Below are positions 20,043 through 28,927 of a stretch of 64,000 nt of DNA, piece after piece. The DNA is from Planococcus wigleyi. Lineage in GTDB: Bacteria > Bacillota > Bacilli > Bacillales_A > Planococcaceae. A program made the position numbers and the translations under genes. Numbering within the stretch: position 1 is the stretch's first letter; each line of letters starts with the position of its first letter. Where the stretch lies: assembly GCF_014836985.1 (NCBI RefSeq), contig NZ_JACSPU010000001.1, forward strand, positions 961,855-1,025,854, in the 5' to 3' direction. The notes under the pieces are model-generated. The model had not been told where the DNA came from. It ran no database searches and worked only from the letters and a program-made list of their open reading frames with translations.

Positions 20043-20123
20043 ATGCAAATACTATGTCTTAGTCGGGATAATGAGCCAGCCAGAATTATATGCATTAATT
20101 ATGAAATTTACCCGGAAATGTGA
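20043..20123 (+). CDS. Possible 26-residue leader ORF
   Basis: An ATG at 20043 has GGAGGTAGG six bases upstream and reads 26 codons to a TGA, ending 23 bp before the DNA-repair gene. No family is recognisable. It may be a leader peptide, a decayed gene start or chance; only the strong ribosome site supports it. Confidence 0.3.
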   Translation: MQILCLSRDNEPARIICINYEIYPEM

Positions 20124-20146
20124 AAGCTGTTGAAAGGAGAGACTAA

Positions 20147-20857
20147 ATGATGGATTTCGAAATAGTAATGCAGGAACTTGAAGCGCTGGGCAAAGAGCGG
20201 ATGAAGAAAATGTACGTATCCAATGGTGCACACGAACCGGTTTATGGAGTGGCTACGGGGGCGATGAAACCGATAGTGAAGCAAATCAAAAGAGACCAGC
20301 AATTAGCAGAACAGCTTTACGCGACCGGCAACTATGATGCCATGTATTTTGCAGGTATTATCGCAGATCCGAAAGCCATGGCCGCAACAGATTTTGAGCG
20401 GTGGATCGATGGCGCATATTTTTACATGCTATCAGATTATGTTGTAGCCGTAACGTTGTCGGAATCGGATATTGCACAGGAAGTAGCCGACAAATGGATA
20501 GACAGCGGCGAAGAGCTGAAGATGTCTGCAGGTTGGAGCTGTTACTGCTGGCTTCTGGGGAGCCGGAAGGACCAGGAATTTTCCGAAAGCAAAATCGCCT
20601 CAATGTTGGATCGAGTTAAACATACGATACACGATTCGCCTGAACGAACGAAATCTGCAATGAATAATTTTTTATACACGGTTGGTATCTCTTATAGACC
20701 GCTTACTGAAAAAGCGGTTGAAGTTTCAAAAGAAGTGGGAGTAATCGAAATGAAGAGGGACAATAAAAAGAGCAGTTTTTTGAATGCCAATGAAAGCATT
20801 CAAAAGGATCTGGATAAAGGCAGAATCGGATTTAAACGGAGATATGTAAGATGTTAA
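20147..20857 (+). CDS. DNA alkylation repair protein (AlkD-like HEAT-repeat family)
   Basis: The 236-residue all-helical protein shows the family pattern: KMYVSNGAHEPVYGVATGAMKP-type start (two blocks), YDAMYFAGIIADP near residue 64, WIDGAYFYMLSDYVV near residue 85, and a C-terminal segment SFLNANESIQK. Such AlkD-like proteins recognise alkylated bases and may remove them as a glycosylase. AlkD activity depends on specific acidic and aromatic residues that I did not map. The ATG follows GAAAGGAGAG. A terminator follows immediately. Confidence 0.75.
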   Translation: MMDFEIVMQELEALGKERMKKMYVSNGAHEPVYGVATGAMKPIVKQIKRDQQLAEQLYATGNYDAMYFAGIIADPKAMAATDFERWIDGAYFYMLSDYVVAVTLSESDIAQEVADKWIDSGEELKMSAGWSCYCWLLGSRKDQEFSESKIASMLDRVKHTIHDSPERTKSAMNNFLYTVGISYRPLTEKAVEVSKEVGVIEMKRDNKKSSFLNANESIQKDLDKGRIGFKRRYVRC

Positions 20858-20860
20858 TAG

Positions 20861-20893
20861 AAAAGGACAATCTTCTGTGGATTGTCCTTTTTG
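20861..20893 (+). terminator. Rho-independent terminator after the DNA-repair gene
   Basis: AAAAGGACAATC and GATTGTCCTTTTT enclose a TTCTGTG loop. Confidence 0.88.
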
Positions 20894-20911
20894 AGTTGTT
20901 TCGGACTTTCT

Positions 20912-21187
20912 TTATTCCTCACGCAGTTTTTTGGATGCATAGCCAATATACAAGAATGCCAATCCATTAACCAATGTAGCAACAGCAAAAATAAAGCCGA
21001 AAAAGCTGACACCGATTCCGGCCTGTACAATAGGCGCGATGACTCCCATAAAAATGGCGTAAACCAAAAAAGGGAGCAGGAAAGCTGTCATGTATCCGGA
21101 ATGAATCCATCGGTGCCGCTTGTTTCCGGCAAACTTGCTTACCGAAAAGCTTAACAGAGCAATGTATATAGCCAAAATAAGGATCAT
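20912..21187 (-). CDS. Small membrane protein, three helices
   Basis: The 91-residue protein has three hydrophobic segments (about 1-17, 31-57 and 63-83) and a charged C terminus KKLREE. An ideal ribosome site (GGAGGTCTGG) precedes the ATG. No family is recognised and no operon partner exists; it converges on the DNA-repair gene. Confidence 0.7.
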   Translation of the reverse strand: MILILAIYIALLSFSVSKFAGNKRHRWIHSGYMTAFLLPFLVYAIFMGVIAPIVQAGIGVSFFGFIFAVATLVNGLAFLYIGYASKKLREE

Positions 21188-21362
21188 CTCCAGACCTCCA
21201 ATTCATTTGATTTTAAGTGAAAGATAACACACAAGTATTTCAACTATATCCACGTACTGGTAAGATAAGGGAAAGTGTTGATGTATGTAAAAGGTAATCC
21301 TAAGCAGGCAATGAATCATCTTTCACCTAGTAGTGGATATAAACCAGTAGAGGAGCATTTCA

Positions 21363-22292
21363 ATGAACGCTAAAGACATACTGAATAAATTCGGATTCCA
21401 TGCGGAAGATGAGCCGATCAGCATTTATGCTTTTTCTCCTGTGTACCGGGTCACTCAACCTGGAGGAGAATATATCATCAAAAAAACCCAAAGTCCGATG
21501 CTTAAAGCAAATCGTCTGATGGCCTACACCACAAGTTTGAAAGAGTCGGGAATTGACGTAGTCGTACCTGTTTCCATGACCACGGATAATCCGATGGCTA
21601 TTGATGGCGCAATATATGTCGTGTATCCGTTTATTCAGGGAAGTACTTATTCAGGACTGGACAGTGAAATCCAGGAAGCTGGTAAACTGTTCGGCCAGAT
21701 CCACGCTCTTTCTTCCAATGAAAATGAATTTAATTTAAGTCCCTATGATGCATATGATTTTAATGAACAAGAAGCAGAAGAAGGCATTCAAAAAATCACC
21801 CAGAATTCATCAGCATACGATATCGAAATATCTCCCAAGCTGGAAGACCGGCTTATGCAAGCGGTCCACAATCAAGAAGACTTAAATCAAGCTGCATTGC
21901 CCCACGTTGCCACGCCTTATGATTTTAAAGCGAACAACCTGATCTATACTCCCGACCCTTATTTGATTGATCCGGATAATGCAGGTTGGGTCCCACGGAT
22001 TTTCGATTTGGCGTTGGTTCTTTTACTGTTTCACAATGAACTGGAAACTGCACCAGATCAGCCATTTACTTCGCGCCAATGGAAATTGTTTTTAACAGGC
22101 TATGAAGAATCGGTGGCCCTGTCACCGCTAGAAAAATCCTATTGGCCGAAAGCCATTCAACATGTATTTCTTGATGAAGTGATGTGGCTGATGGCCGATA
22201 CCCCAGAAGATTGGCACAATTCTGCGCAGCGAAAATTGTTCGAGAAGCTTGTCCAATTGCTGATGAATGTTGAAGAGTATGATTTTATATAA
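21363..22292 (+). CDS. Phosphotransferase of the APH/choline-kinase fold
   Basis: The 309-residue protein has an N-terminal lobe with YIIKK, a hinge-like VYPFIQGSTY and a C-terminal catalytic region with DFKANNLIY and LIDPDNA. These correspond to the HxDxxxxN brace and DxD metal motif of aminoglycoside-phosphotransferase-like kinases. The canonical catalytic Asp of the first motif is replaced by a YDFKANN context, so activity is uncertain. The phosphate acceptor is unknown. The ATG follows AGAGGAGC. Confidence 0.7.
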   Translation: MNAKDILNKFGFHAEDEPISIYAFSPVYRVTQPGGEYIIKKTQSPMLKANRLMAYTTSLKESGIDVVVPVSMTTDNPMAIDGAIYVVYPFIQGSTYSGLDSEIQEAGKLFGQIHALSSNENEFNLSPYDAYDFNEQEAEEGIQKITQNSSAYDIEISPKLEDRLMQAVHNQEDLNQAALPHVATPYDFKANNLIYTPDPYLIDPDNAGWVPRIFDLALVLLLFHNELETAPDQPFTSRQWKLFLTGYEESVALSPLEKSYWPKAIQHVFLDEVMWLMADTPEDWHNSAQRKLFEKLVQLLMNVEEYDFI

Positions 22293-22372
22293 CCCGATCA
22301 AGAAAGTATATTGAGTGCTTTGAATTAAGTAGAGGAGTTATCACTTATAATTTTCCAATAAGGAGCGTTTTT

Positions 22373-22564
22373 ATGAAAGATCGAATCATTTTAGCAATCA
22401 TCTTATTTTGTGTACTCGGAGCAGCCGCAGTGAGCAACATAGATTTTTTAAGCCAAACTGCCAAGTCCGCTTTTTATATCGTCAGCATGGGCATCCTTCT
22501 TATAATAGGGATTGTCAGTCTGTTTGCTTTAATAAAAAAAGGCAGAAATAAAGAAGGGATGTAA
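22373..22564 (+). CDS. Small membrane protein, two helices
   Basis: The 63-residue protein has two hydrophobic segments (about 5-25 and 33-52) and a basic tail KKGRNKEGM. The ATG follows AAGGAGCG. It ends 24 bp before a convergent hydrolase gene. No family recognised. Confidence 0.65.
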   Translation: MKDRIILAIILFCVLGAAAVSNIDFLSQTAKSAFYIVSMGILLIIGIVSLFALIKKGRNKEGM

Positions 22565-22587
22565 CCTTGATGCATTCTTTGGACACT

Positions 22588-23379
22588 CTATTGTTTCAAT
22601 GACATCACTAGCTCTTTAAAATGAACGGATACATAAGCAGGGTTGGTAATCGGTAAAAGGTGATGGCTTTTCGGGATAACCTTGATGATCGCCTCTGACT
22701 GTGAAAGACGGAAGGCCACTTTTTTCTCTGCTTCAGACTCGTCTTTTTCCTTATCAGCCAGCAACAACAAAAGAGGAACGTCAGATTCTTCCTTTAGACA
22801 ATAGTTAGTTTTGGTAACGGCTTTAGACAGTGCATTCACTGCAACTGCATCGCTATGATGGACATATATTCCATCTCTGTTTACAAAGTTGCCGAGCAGA
22901 TACACAGTAAATTTCTCTTTCATAAAAGATGGCATATCCATTGCCTCGACTTGTTCCTGGATGGCTTGTTGTAAATCTTCGAGCTTTTCAACGGCAGAAA
23001 GTTCAATTTCTTCATCTTCACCGCCGCTATAATCGCCTATGAAATAATGACCTCCATCCAACAAAGTGATGCTGAGGACTATTTCAGGAAATTTTTTATA
23101 GAAATGTTGGATGATCCAAGCTCCGATTGAATTGCCTATAAGATGGACTTCGGAAATTGATAATTCGGCTAAAAGTCTCTTAAGCTCTTCTATATAGGTT
23201 TCAATTGAAAAGTTTTTGCTTGCCTCATTATTATGGCCAGGCAAATCGATAGCCAACAACTGGAATTCCTTCAGATTTTCAGCTAAGGATTCATAGATTT
23301 CCTTCCGTTCTCCAAGTGCTGGGATTGCGACGATTGTGGGTTTATTGTTTCCTTGATTGTATAAAATAGACTGTGACAT
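22588..23379 (-). CDS. Alpha/beta hydrolase
   Basis: The 263-residue protein has LAIDLPGHN, the nucleophile motif GNSIGA near residue 84, a likely acid residue in LLADKEKDE and a histidine in KSHHLLP. It therefore belongs to the alpha/beta hydrolase fold, close in architecture to small esterases. The ATG has GGGAGGCAC upstream. It is not adjacent to pathway genes that would tell its substrate. Confidence 0.8.
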   Translation of the reverse strand: MSQSILYNQGNNKPTIVAIPALGERKEIYESLAENLKEFQLLAIDLPGHNNEASKNFSIETYIEELKRLLAELSISEVHLIGNSIGAWIIQHFYKKFPEIVLSITLLDGGHYFIGDYSGGEDEEIELSAVEKLEDLQQAIQEQVEAMDMPSFMKEKFTVYLLGNFVNRDGIYVHHSDAVAVNALSKAVTKTNYCLKEESDVPLLLLLADKEKDESEAEKKVAFRLSQSEAIIKVIPKSHHLLPITNPAYVSVHFKELVMSLKQ

Positions 23380-23477
23380 TCAAGTGCCTCCCAAATATTC
23401 CTAGATAAAGTACTATTTCGTTAACCGCAAAATAATACCTGCAAATTCATTCGTTTTAATCGAAAAGGGGACAGGAA

Positions 23478-23783
23478 ATGACAAAGTTAACTGCGTGGGT
23501 GATCGGCAGTTTTGTGTCGGCTACAATCTTATGTGTTTTCGGGCAAGGGATCGCATATTTTTTGAACGAGAATGTTGTTGATATCGCGCCAATTTACTAC
23601 TTGACGGCTTTAACTGTTAGTGGCATTTCACTGTATGCACTAGCTGCAATCTTAATTTTTTTTCTGTTCAAAAAGAAAGAATTTGTTTCTGAAAATCGGG
23701 AAATCTATTTGATGATCTTGTGCATAACGGCTCCAAGTGCATCTGTCTGGGCATTTTTTGTTACGGTAATGTGGTGGGGATAG
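23478..23783 (+). CDS. Membrane protein of unknown function
   Basis: The 101-residue protein contains three hydrophobic segments (about 6-28, 38-62 and 76-98) separated by short polar loops. The ATG at 23478 is preceded by AAAAGGGGACAGG. I do not recognise the family. Confidence 0.65.
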   Translation: MTKLTAWVIGSFVSATILCVFGQGIAYFLNENVVDIAPIYYLTALTVSGISLYALAAILIFFLFKKKEFVSENREIYLMILCITAPSASVWAFFVTVMWWG

Positions 23784-23975
23784 AAGCAAAGTTTCACAGA
23801 AAAGCGCGCTTTAAAGGATCTGATAGCTTTTGATTTCATAAGAATAGAAACAAATTTTATATTTATAGGACAGCACGTGCTATAATATAGAACTTAGGGC
23901 AAAACCAGCTTTTGCCGTAATTGAACGGATGCCAAAAAGCCTCCGCTTCCCGAAAGAATATGGAGGTGTAAGAAA

Positions 23976-24194
23976 ATGAATAAACGATGGACCTTTAAAG
24001 AAATTAAAGCATTTGTTGAAAAAAACTCAGACAGCAAATTATTGTCTACAGAATATCATGGGTTTTCTCAGAAGCTGCTGTTTAAATGTGCATGCGGCAA
24101 TAATTTCGAGAAAACATTTACAAAATTCAATACGAAAAACCAGCGTAAATGTGACGTGTGCCAGCCGCCGAAAGCGCCGCGTGGCCAAGAATAA
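23976..24194 (+). CDS. Small zinc-ribbon-like protein
   Basis: The 72-residue protein has four cysteines arranged CAC near residue 45 and CDVC near residue 64, which could bind zinc. The pattern resembles zinc-ribbon repeats found in phage and homing-endonuclease-associated proteins, but no endonuclease domain is present. The ATG follows TGGAGGTG. A strong terminator follows, so it is monocistronic. Confidence 0.6.
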   Translation: MNKRWTFKEIKAFVEKNSDSKLLSTEYHGFSQKLLFKCACGNNFEKTFTKFNTKNQRKCDVCQPPKAPRGQE

Positions 24195-24199
24195 ATAGC

Positions 24200-24239
24200 A
24201 AAAGAACTGATTTCTGAATACAGAAATCAGTTCTTTTTT
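24200..24239 (+). terminator. Rho-independent terminator
   Basis: AAAAGAACTGATTTCTG and its perfect 17-bp complement enclose an AATA loop, followed by TTTTTT. Confidence 0.93.
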
Positions 24240-24285
24240 ATGCTCAATACGAAAGATAATCCATCTCTTCGTTGCCCATAGGCAA

Positions 24286-24978
24286 TTATTTGTTTCGAAT
24301 GCTGAATTGGTATTGAGTGTTGGTGATGGCCAAAATACCAACAATGATAAAAATGCTGAACAGCTGTGATGAATCTGACGCAATCGAGTAGAAAAGAAGC
24401 AGGACAATCGCTCCCAGCAACAGGGAATTCATAGTGATATGTGTTTTATATAAACCGCCAAGCATTATGTGCTTTTCGCCATCATCTGAAACATTCAACA
24501 GTTTTTCGGCATATTTCTTATCAGTAATGGAAGGCAAATCTCTTTCTGGATACATATTTTTCATCAATCCTGGCAGAATGCCGGAAATGATAAAACTGAA
24601 GGCAATCAGCACAAGACCGAAAATCAGCAGCCAAAGTGGTTGGGTCGTCAAAAGGCTCAAGCTCATTGATGCCAAACTGAACAAGATGGCCAAAGTAGAA
24701 GCAAGGCTTGCATCTGCATAGTGTCTGTACATCCGCCCTTCAGCAGCGTCTTCTTCCTCTCCGGACAAATCCTGTTTGGCGAGATTGCGGATACTGACAT
24801 AGCGGTAAGCGGAAAAGACAGCTAAAACAGCAGCGGCTGCGAGAATGATCAAGTTTCCAGGGTAGGCGTAAGGCGATAAGTCGATACGGAAATCTCCATC
24901 CAAAACAGCGAGCATACCGAAAAATCCAATCAATGCACCGATCACCAATTGACCGATTAAACTTCCGTATTTTTTCAT
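24286..24978 (-). CDS. DUF3169-family membrane protein
   Basis: The 230-residue protein has six likely membrane helices in three pairs, with an acidic cytoplasmic loop (LSGEEEDAAEGRMY) near residue 75. This matches DUF3169 proteins, which in many Firmicutes are encoded directly downstream of a small XRE regulator. Here the two genes overlap by four bases (ATGA), so they are co-translated. Function is unknown. Confidence 0.78.
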   Translation of the reverse strand: MKKYGSLIGQLVIGALIGFFGMLAVLDGDFRIDLSPYAYPGNLIILAAAAVLAVFSAYRYVSIRNLAKQDLSGEEEDAAEGRMYRHYADASLASTLAILFSLASMSLSLLTTQPLWLLIFGLVLIAFSFIISGILPGLMKNMYPERDLPSITDKKYAEKLLNVSDDGEKHIMLGGLYKTHITMNSLLLGAIVLLLFYSIASDSSQLFSIFIIVGILAITNTQYQFSIRNK

Positions 24979-25181
24979 TTCAGTTCCTCCTCTTCAAATT
25001 GAAAAATCTCTTCGACGGGTTCTTTAAAGACACGGGCGATTTTCGTAGCAATCAGCAGAGAAGGCATAAATTCTCCCCGTTCAATCAAACTTACCGTTTG
25101 CCGGGAAATCTTTGCCCGTTTCGCTAATTCTGTTTGATTGATGCCCAATCGAGCCCGTAATTCCTTTAATCTTGTCTTCAT
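24975..25181 (-). CDS. XRE-family transcriptional regulator (short helix-turn-helix protein)
   Basis: The 68-residue protein is almost entirely a Cro/CI-type helix-turn-helix (ARLGINQTELAKRAKISRQT and LIERGEFMPS), with a short acidic tail. It lacks an effector domain, like the YozG-type regulators paired with DUF3169 genes. It probably represses its own operon. The ATG follows GAGGTGAAG. Confidence 0.88.
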   Translation of the reverse strand: MKTRLKELRARLGINQTELAKRAKISRQTVSLIERGEFMPSLLIATKIARVFKEPVEEIFQFEEEELK

Positions 25182-25302
25182 GTCTTCACCTCACTATAGG
25201 TAAAGTGTAAACGATGTATTTCAAAATGACAAGTATATTAGTCATATTGAAAATTATTGTTGTCTTTCTCCAATAATTTATAAGGATGAAGATGAATAAA
25301 AA

Positions 25303-25370
25303 TTGACTCCGCATGGCATGGGTGTTATATTTTATTTAATTAGAGACAACAAGAGTCTGTAATGTCTCTA
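25303..25370 (+). promoter_or_regulatory. Sigma-A promoter and dyad operator of the Rrf2 gene
   Basis: TTGACT (25303-25308) and TATATT (25326-25331) are 17 bases apart. Just downstream, TAGAGACA (25341-25348) and TGTCTCTA (25363-25370) form a perfect inverted repeat spanning the predicted transcription start. Its place between promoter and gene makes it a candidate operator for the Rrf2 protein, or a leader hairpin. Confidence 0.65.
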
Positions 25371-25389
25371 AAAGGAAAGGAAGGCCATT

Positions 25390-25809
25390 ATGAAATATTC
25401 AAACGCGACGAACTATGCTTTGCACACGATGGTGCATCTTATCCGGTTGCCGCAAAACAGTACGATAGGTGTTCAGGAACTGGCGGAATTTCAAAAGCTG
25501 TCGCCAACTTATCTTTCGAAAATATTAACCAAGCTTACCAAGGGTGGACTGATTGAATCAACTCCGGGTGCCAAAGGCGGGTACAAAATCTCCAAGTCTC
25601 CAAATGAAATCTCATTTTTAGATGTCATTATTGCCATTGAAGGAGACAGCAAGCTGTTCAATTGCTCGCTTCATCACAATGAAGGCTGCCTGATAGAAGA
25701 AGTCATGCGACAATCTGAAGAAAATATGAAATCTGAACTTGAAAGCCGGTTATTGATTGATATCGTGAAGAAGATGGAGAGCAGAGCCGAAACAGCCACC
25801 GGCAACTAA
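25390..25809 (+). CDS. Rrf2-family transcriptional regulator
   Basis: The 139-residue protein has the Rrf2 winged helix (YALHTMVHL, LSKILTKLTKGGLIES, GAKGGYKIS) and two cysteines in FNCSLHHNEGC. Classical cluster-binding members have three conserved cysteines; only two are seen here, so the sensor may be a thiol pair rather than an iron-sulfur cluster. It is first in a cluster with a flavin reductase-like gene (25 bp downstream) and a methyltransferase, which it probably controls. Start is the ATG after GGAAAGGAAGG. Confidence 0.88.
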   Translation: MKYSNATNYALHTMVHLIRLPQNSTIGVQELAEFQKLSPTYLSKILTKLTKGGLIESTPGAKGGYKISKSPNEISFLDVIIAIEGDSKLFNCSLHHNEGCLIEEVMRQSEENMKSELESRLLIDIVKKMESRAETATGN

Positions 25810-25834
25810 ATTTATAAAGAAGGAAGATGATGGC

Positions 25835-26767
25835 ATGATAATGGATTGCGCAGTAATCGGCGGAGGGCCTGCTGGATTGAATGCTTCACTGGTTTTGGGC
25901 AGGGCAAGAAAGCAAACGGTTTTGTTTGATGACAATAAACCAAGGAATATTGTCACATCGGAAGCCCATGGATTTATAACACGCGACGGGATAGATCCTC
26001 AGGAATTGAAACGAATTGCACAAGACGAACTGGCTGAATATCCGAATATCCAAATTGAAAAACAGCGGGTGCAAAGCATAGTAAAAGAACAAGAGCTGTT
26101 CCATATTGAAACCGAGCAAGGTGATCAATTCAAAGCCCGAAAAGTGATTTTAGCGACGGGCTTTAAAGAAGTTCTTCCGGCTATCGACCGCTTGAACGAA
26201 TTTTATGGAAAGAGCCTTTTCAGTTGCCCATTTTCTGATGGATGGGAGCTCAGAGACCGTCCGCTCGTTGTGCTTGCAGAAATCCCAGGTGCTTTTCATA
26301 TGGCCAAAGTGGCTTCCAATTGGACGAATGATTTAATTGTCTGTACGAATGGAAAACCGGTCCTGTCTATAGAGGAAAAAGAGATTTTGGAAAAGAACAG
26401 CATCAAAGTCAACGAGAAAAAGATCCGCTCATTGATTGGGACAAAGGGTAAATTGGAAGCCATTGAGTTTGAGGATGGCGAAAGTCTTTCCCGTACAGGC
26501 GGGTTTGTAGCATCCGAATGGATACAGGCTTCTGGGTTTGGCACATCACTCGGCTGTGATTTGAATGAACGGGACGGTGTGAAAACCGATCGTTTTCAAC
26601 GGACCAATGTCGAGGGAGTCTTTGCTTGCGGAGATACGGTGATGGATGGGCCATCACAATTGATCATCGCTGCTGCAGAAGGCAGTATGGCCGGAATTAG
26701 CGTCAATGGAGAACTGCTTGAAGAAAAATTTAAAAAACAGGACAGGTTGAATTCGATTCAAAATTAA
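25835..26767 (+). CDS. Thioredoxin-reductase-like FAD/NAD(P)-dependent oxidoreductase with altered redox motif
   Basis: The 310-residue protein has the FAD-binding GGGPAGLNASLVLGRA near residue 10 and the C-terminal GVFACGDT. Where thioredoxin reductases and related dithiol oxidases carry a CxxC pair, this protein reads SCPFSDGWE (near residue 130), keeping one cysteine only. It cannot form the usual disulfide there, so it may use a flavin peroxide or a different partner. Operon position after an Rrf2 gene suggests a redox stress role. This is inference. Confidence 0.85.
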   Translation: MIMDCAVIGGGPAGLNASLVLGRARKQTVLFDDNKPRNIVTSEAHGFITRDGIDPQELKRIAQDELAEYPNIQIEKQRVQSIVKEQELFHIETEQGDQFKARKVILATGFKEVLPAIDRLNEFYGKSLFSCPFSDGWELRDRPLVVLAEIPGAFHMAKVASNWTNDLIVCTNGKPVLSIEEKEILEKNSIKVNEKKIRSLIGTKGKLEAIEFEDGESLSRTGGFVASEWIQASGFGTSLGCDLNERDGVKTDRFQRTNVEGVFACGDTVMDGPSQLIIAAAEGSMAGISVNGELLEEKFKKQDRLNSIQN

Positions 26768-26788
26768 AGAGAATGAGGAGAGTTGCAA

Positions 26789-27385
26789 ATGCCAAACAAC
26801 CACAGCAAGCCCCAAGAAAAAACACATGGCCATCACCACGGGAAAATCTCTTATCTGGAAAACCCGGAAAGAAGAAAGGCATTTTCTCCCGAAACCTTGT
26901 TGAAAAGAATTCCATTGAAAAACACTGACTCTGTTTTAGACTTTGGTGCTGGAACCGGTTATTTCACGATCCCTGCAGCTAAACAAGTCGATGGCGATGT
27001 CTATGCATTGGATACTGATTTGAGTATGCTGGAAATGATCAAAACAAAAGCCGCGAAAGAAGAGCTTACTAATATTGTGCCAATCCAAGGCGGTGAAGGA
27101 GAGCTTTCAATCCCGAAAGAATCCATAGATGTGGTCATTGCATCATTGGTTTTACATGAAATTGATCCTTTGGCAGAAACGTTAATGAAGATAAAAGAGT
27201 TGCTCAAAGCAGGTGGCCATTTGGCCGTCGTTGAATTGGAGCCTAAAAAAAAGCCGGACCAAAAAGCGCCGAGAGTTTCATTGGCCGGCATGGAAAAGGA
27301 AATTGAAGATGCGGGGTTGTGTATTACCGATAAGTTCTTTCCGGTTGACTCCTTGTACGTTCTCATTGCCCGGAAGCAAGAGTAG
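26789..27385 (+). CDS. Class I SAM-dependent methyltransferase
   Basis: The protein of 198 residues has a histidine-rich N terminus (THGHHHGK), then motif I VLDFGAGTGYFT, YALDTDLSMLEM, and the later ASLVLHEI and GGHLAVVEL strands. It should transfer methyl groups from SAM to a small molecule or metalloid; the histidine stretch hints at metal binding but proves nothing. I prefer the ATG at 26789, eight bases after GAGGAG, over the TTG at 26783. It ends the Rrf2 cluster. Confidence 0.85.
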   Translation: MPNNHSKPQEKTHGHHHGKISYLENPERRKAFSPETLLKRIPLKNTDSVLDFGAGTGYFTIPAAKQVDGDVYALDTDLSMLEMIKTKAAKEELTNIVPIQGGEGELSIPKESIDVVIASLVLHEIDPLAETLMKIKELLKAGGHLAVVELEPKKKPDQKAPRVSLAGMEKEIEDAGLCITDKFFPVDSLYVLIARKQE

Positions 27386-27514
27386 GCAAAAGGTTTACTG
27401 ACTGATATTCAGAATGGAAATTTAGCTCTGGATGATTGGTAAAACAGAAAGTCAAAATCACAAGATATCGGCGATAATGAACTGGGCGTTAGCTGCAGAA
27501 ATGGGAGATGAACC

Positions 27515-28897
27515 ATGAAGTTTAAAATAGGGGCGGCTATTATAGCCATAGGGATAATCGTGTTTTTAATTCTTCAAGCGACAGTATTTTGCGAAGCGTG
27601 CGGCAGTGAAAGGGCAGATATGGAGCAAGATGCTACAAATGCGGTTTATGAGTTAGATGTTCAGATGAGTGAAGACGGGAGCTTTCAAGTTGGAGCTTCA
27701 ATTGAAGTGACGAATGATTCATTGGATTCCTGGTCTGAAATCGGCTTTTATCTGGTGCCGAATGCCATGAATTCGGAAGAAACAGCGAACTACGAAGATG
27801 AAGACCTTGAGATTGAAGTGTCTTCAGTCTCCATTGACGGTGTGGAAACCGACTACAAACTGGACAACAATGAACTGATGGTAGAACTGGAAGACAAGCT
27901 GGAGCCCGATTCCCAAGCAATAGCGGCCGTCGAGTATGCGATGGTTTTGCCGGAAGGCGGCATGCGATTATCCCAAGTGGATGATAATTATTACCTGGCC
28001 CATTGGTATCCGATGCTCGGCATTTACAAAGATGGCTGGGACATTATCGATTATGATTCAAAAGGGGAATCCTACGATACGGATTACGGCGACTATGCCG
28101 TCAGCTACGAGTTGCCCAAAGAATACCTGGTAGCCAGTTCAGGTGAAGATGGACCAATTGAAGCGACACAGAACGGTCTGGTGGAAGGTAAAAACATCAA
28201 AGATTTTTACCTGGCAATCATGGACCCGGATGAGTGGGAAACCGAAACCGTCCAAGCCAATGACACCAAACTGCGGGTGTTCACGCCCGTTTCGGCAAAC
28301 ATGCTGGAGGAAACCTCAGAATTGGCTGCTGAATCTTATGTATATTTTGAAGAAAACATTGGCGACAATCCCTTTGGTGAGTTGGATATCATCGGGAACG
28401 ACGGCTATATGGAATACCCGAACATCATAGAAGTAGCCGCAGATGAGGAATCGCAGGAGTCGGTTTTGGTGCATGAAATCGCCCATCAATGGTTTTATTA
28501 CTTGGTGACGAATGATCCGTATCAGGAAGCGTGGCTTGACGAAGGCTTGACGGAATTCGCGAGTTCCATTTTCATCAGCGAACGCTATGACGATGACGAA
28601 TACGGATTTTGGGGCGCTGCAGCAGCTGAAGAATATTATCCGACAGAAACCTATGTAAACATCCCACTCGATAAATTCGTGGATGAATCGTATTACTCAA
28701 CCATTTATGGCAAGGTTCCAATGTTGCTCAAAGAATATTTTGACAGCCTGGATGGAAATGAAACAGCGCTGGAGTTCCTCGCTGCCTATTACGCAGAATT
28801 TCAATTCAAGCAAGTCGGCACCGAAGAGTTTAAAGCATTTTTTGAAGCGTATTTTGAAGGGGATCAAAGCGAATTCCTGGATAGCTGGTTAAAGTAG
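27515..28897 (+). CDS. M1-family zinc metallopeptidase, membrane-anchored
   Basis: The 460-residue protein begins with an uncleaved or cleavable hydrophobic segment (about 5-25), followed by a beta-rich domain and the gluzincin motif HEIAHQW near residue 320. A glutamate 18 residues after the second histidine (WLDEGLTEF) completes the HExxH-x18-E zinc site. It is expected to be an extracellular aminopeptidase-like enzyme. The protein is very acidic, with DEDLEIEV and YDDDEYG segments. ATG after GGGAGATG. Confidence 0.87.
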   Translation: MKFKIGAAIIAIGIIVFLILQATVFCEACGSERADMEQDATNAVYELDVQMSEDGSFQVGASIEVTNDSLDSWSEIGFYLVPNAMNSEETANYEDEDLEIEVSSVSIDGVETDYKLDNNELMVELEDKLEPDSQAIAAVEYAMVLPEGGMRLSQVDDNYYLAHWYPMLGIYKDGWDIIDYDSKGESYDTDYGDYAVSYELPKEYLVASSGEDGPIEATQNGLVEGKNIKDFYLAIMDPDEWETETVQANDTKLRVFTPVSANMLEETSELAAESYVYFEENIGDNPFGELDIIGNDGYMEYPNIIEVAADEESQESVLVHEIAHQWFYYLVTNDPYQEAWLDEGLTEFASSIFISERYDDDEYGFWGAAAAEEYYPTETYVNIPLDKFVDESYYSTIYGKVPMLLKEYFDSLDGNETALEFLAAYYAEFQFKQVGTEEFKAFFEAYFEGDQSEFLDSWLK

Positions 28898-28927
28898 GAA
28901 AGGCTTGAGAGAAAGGGGGCTGTACAC

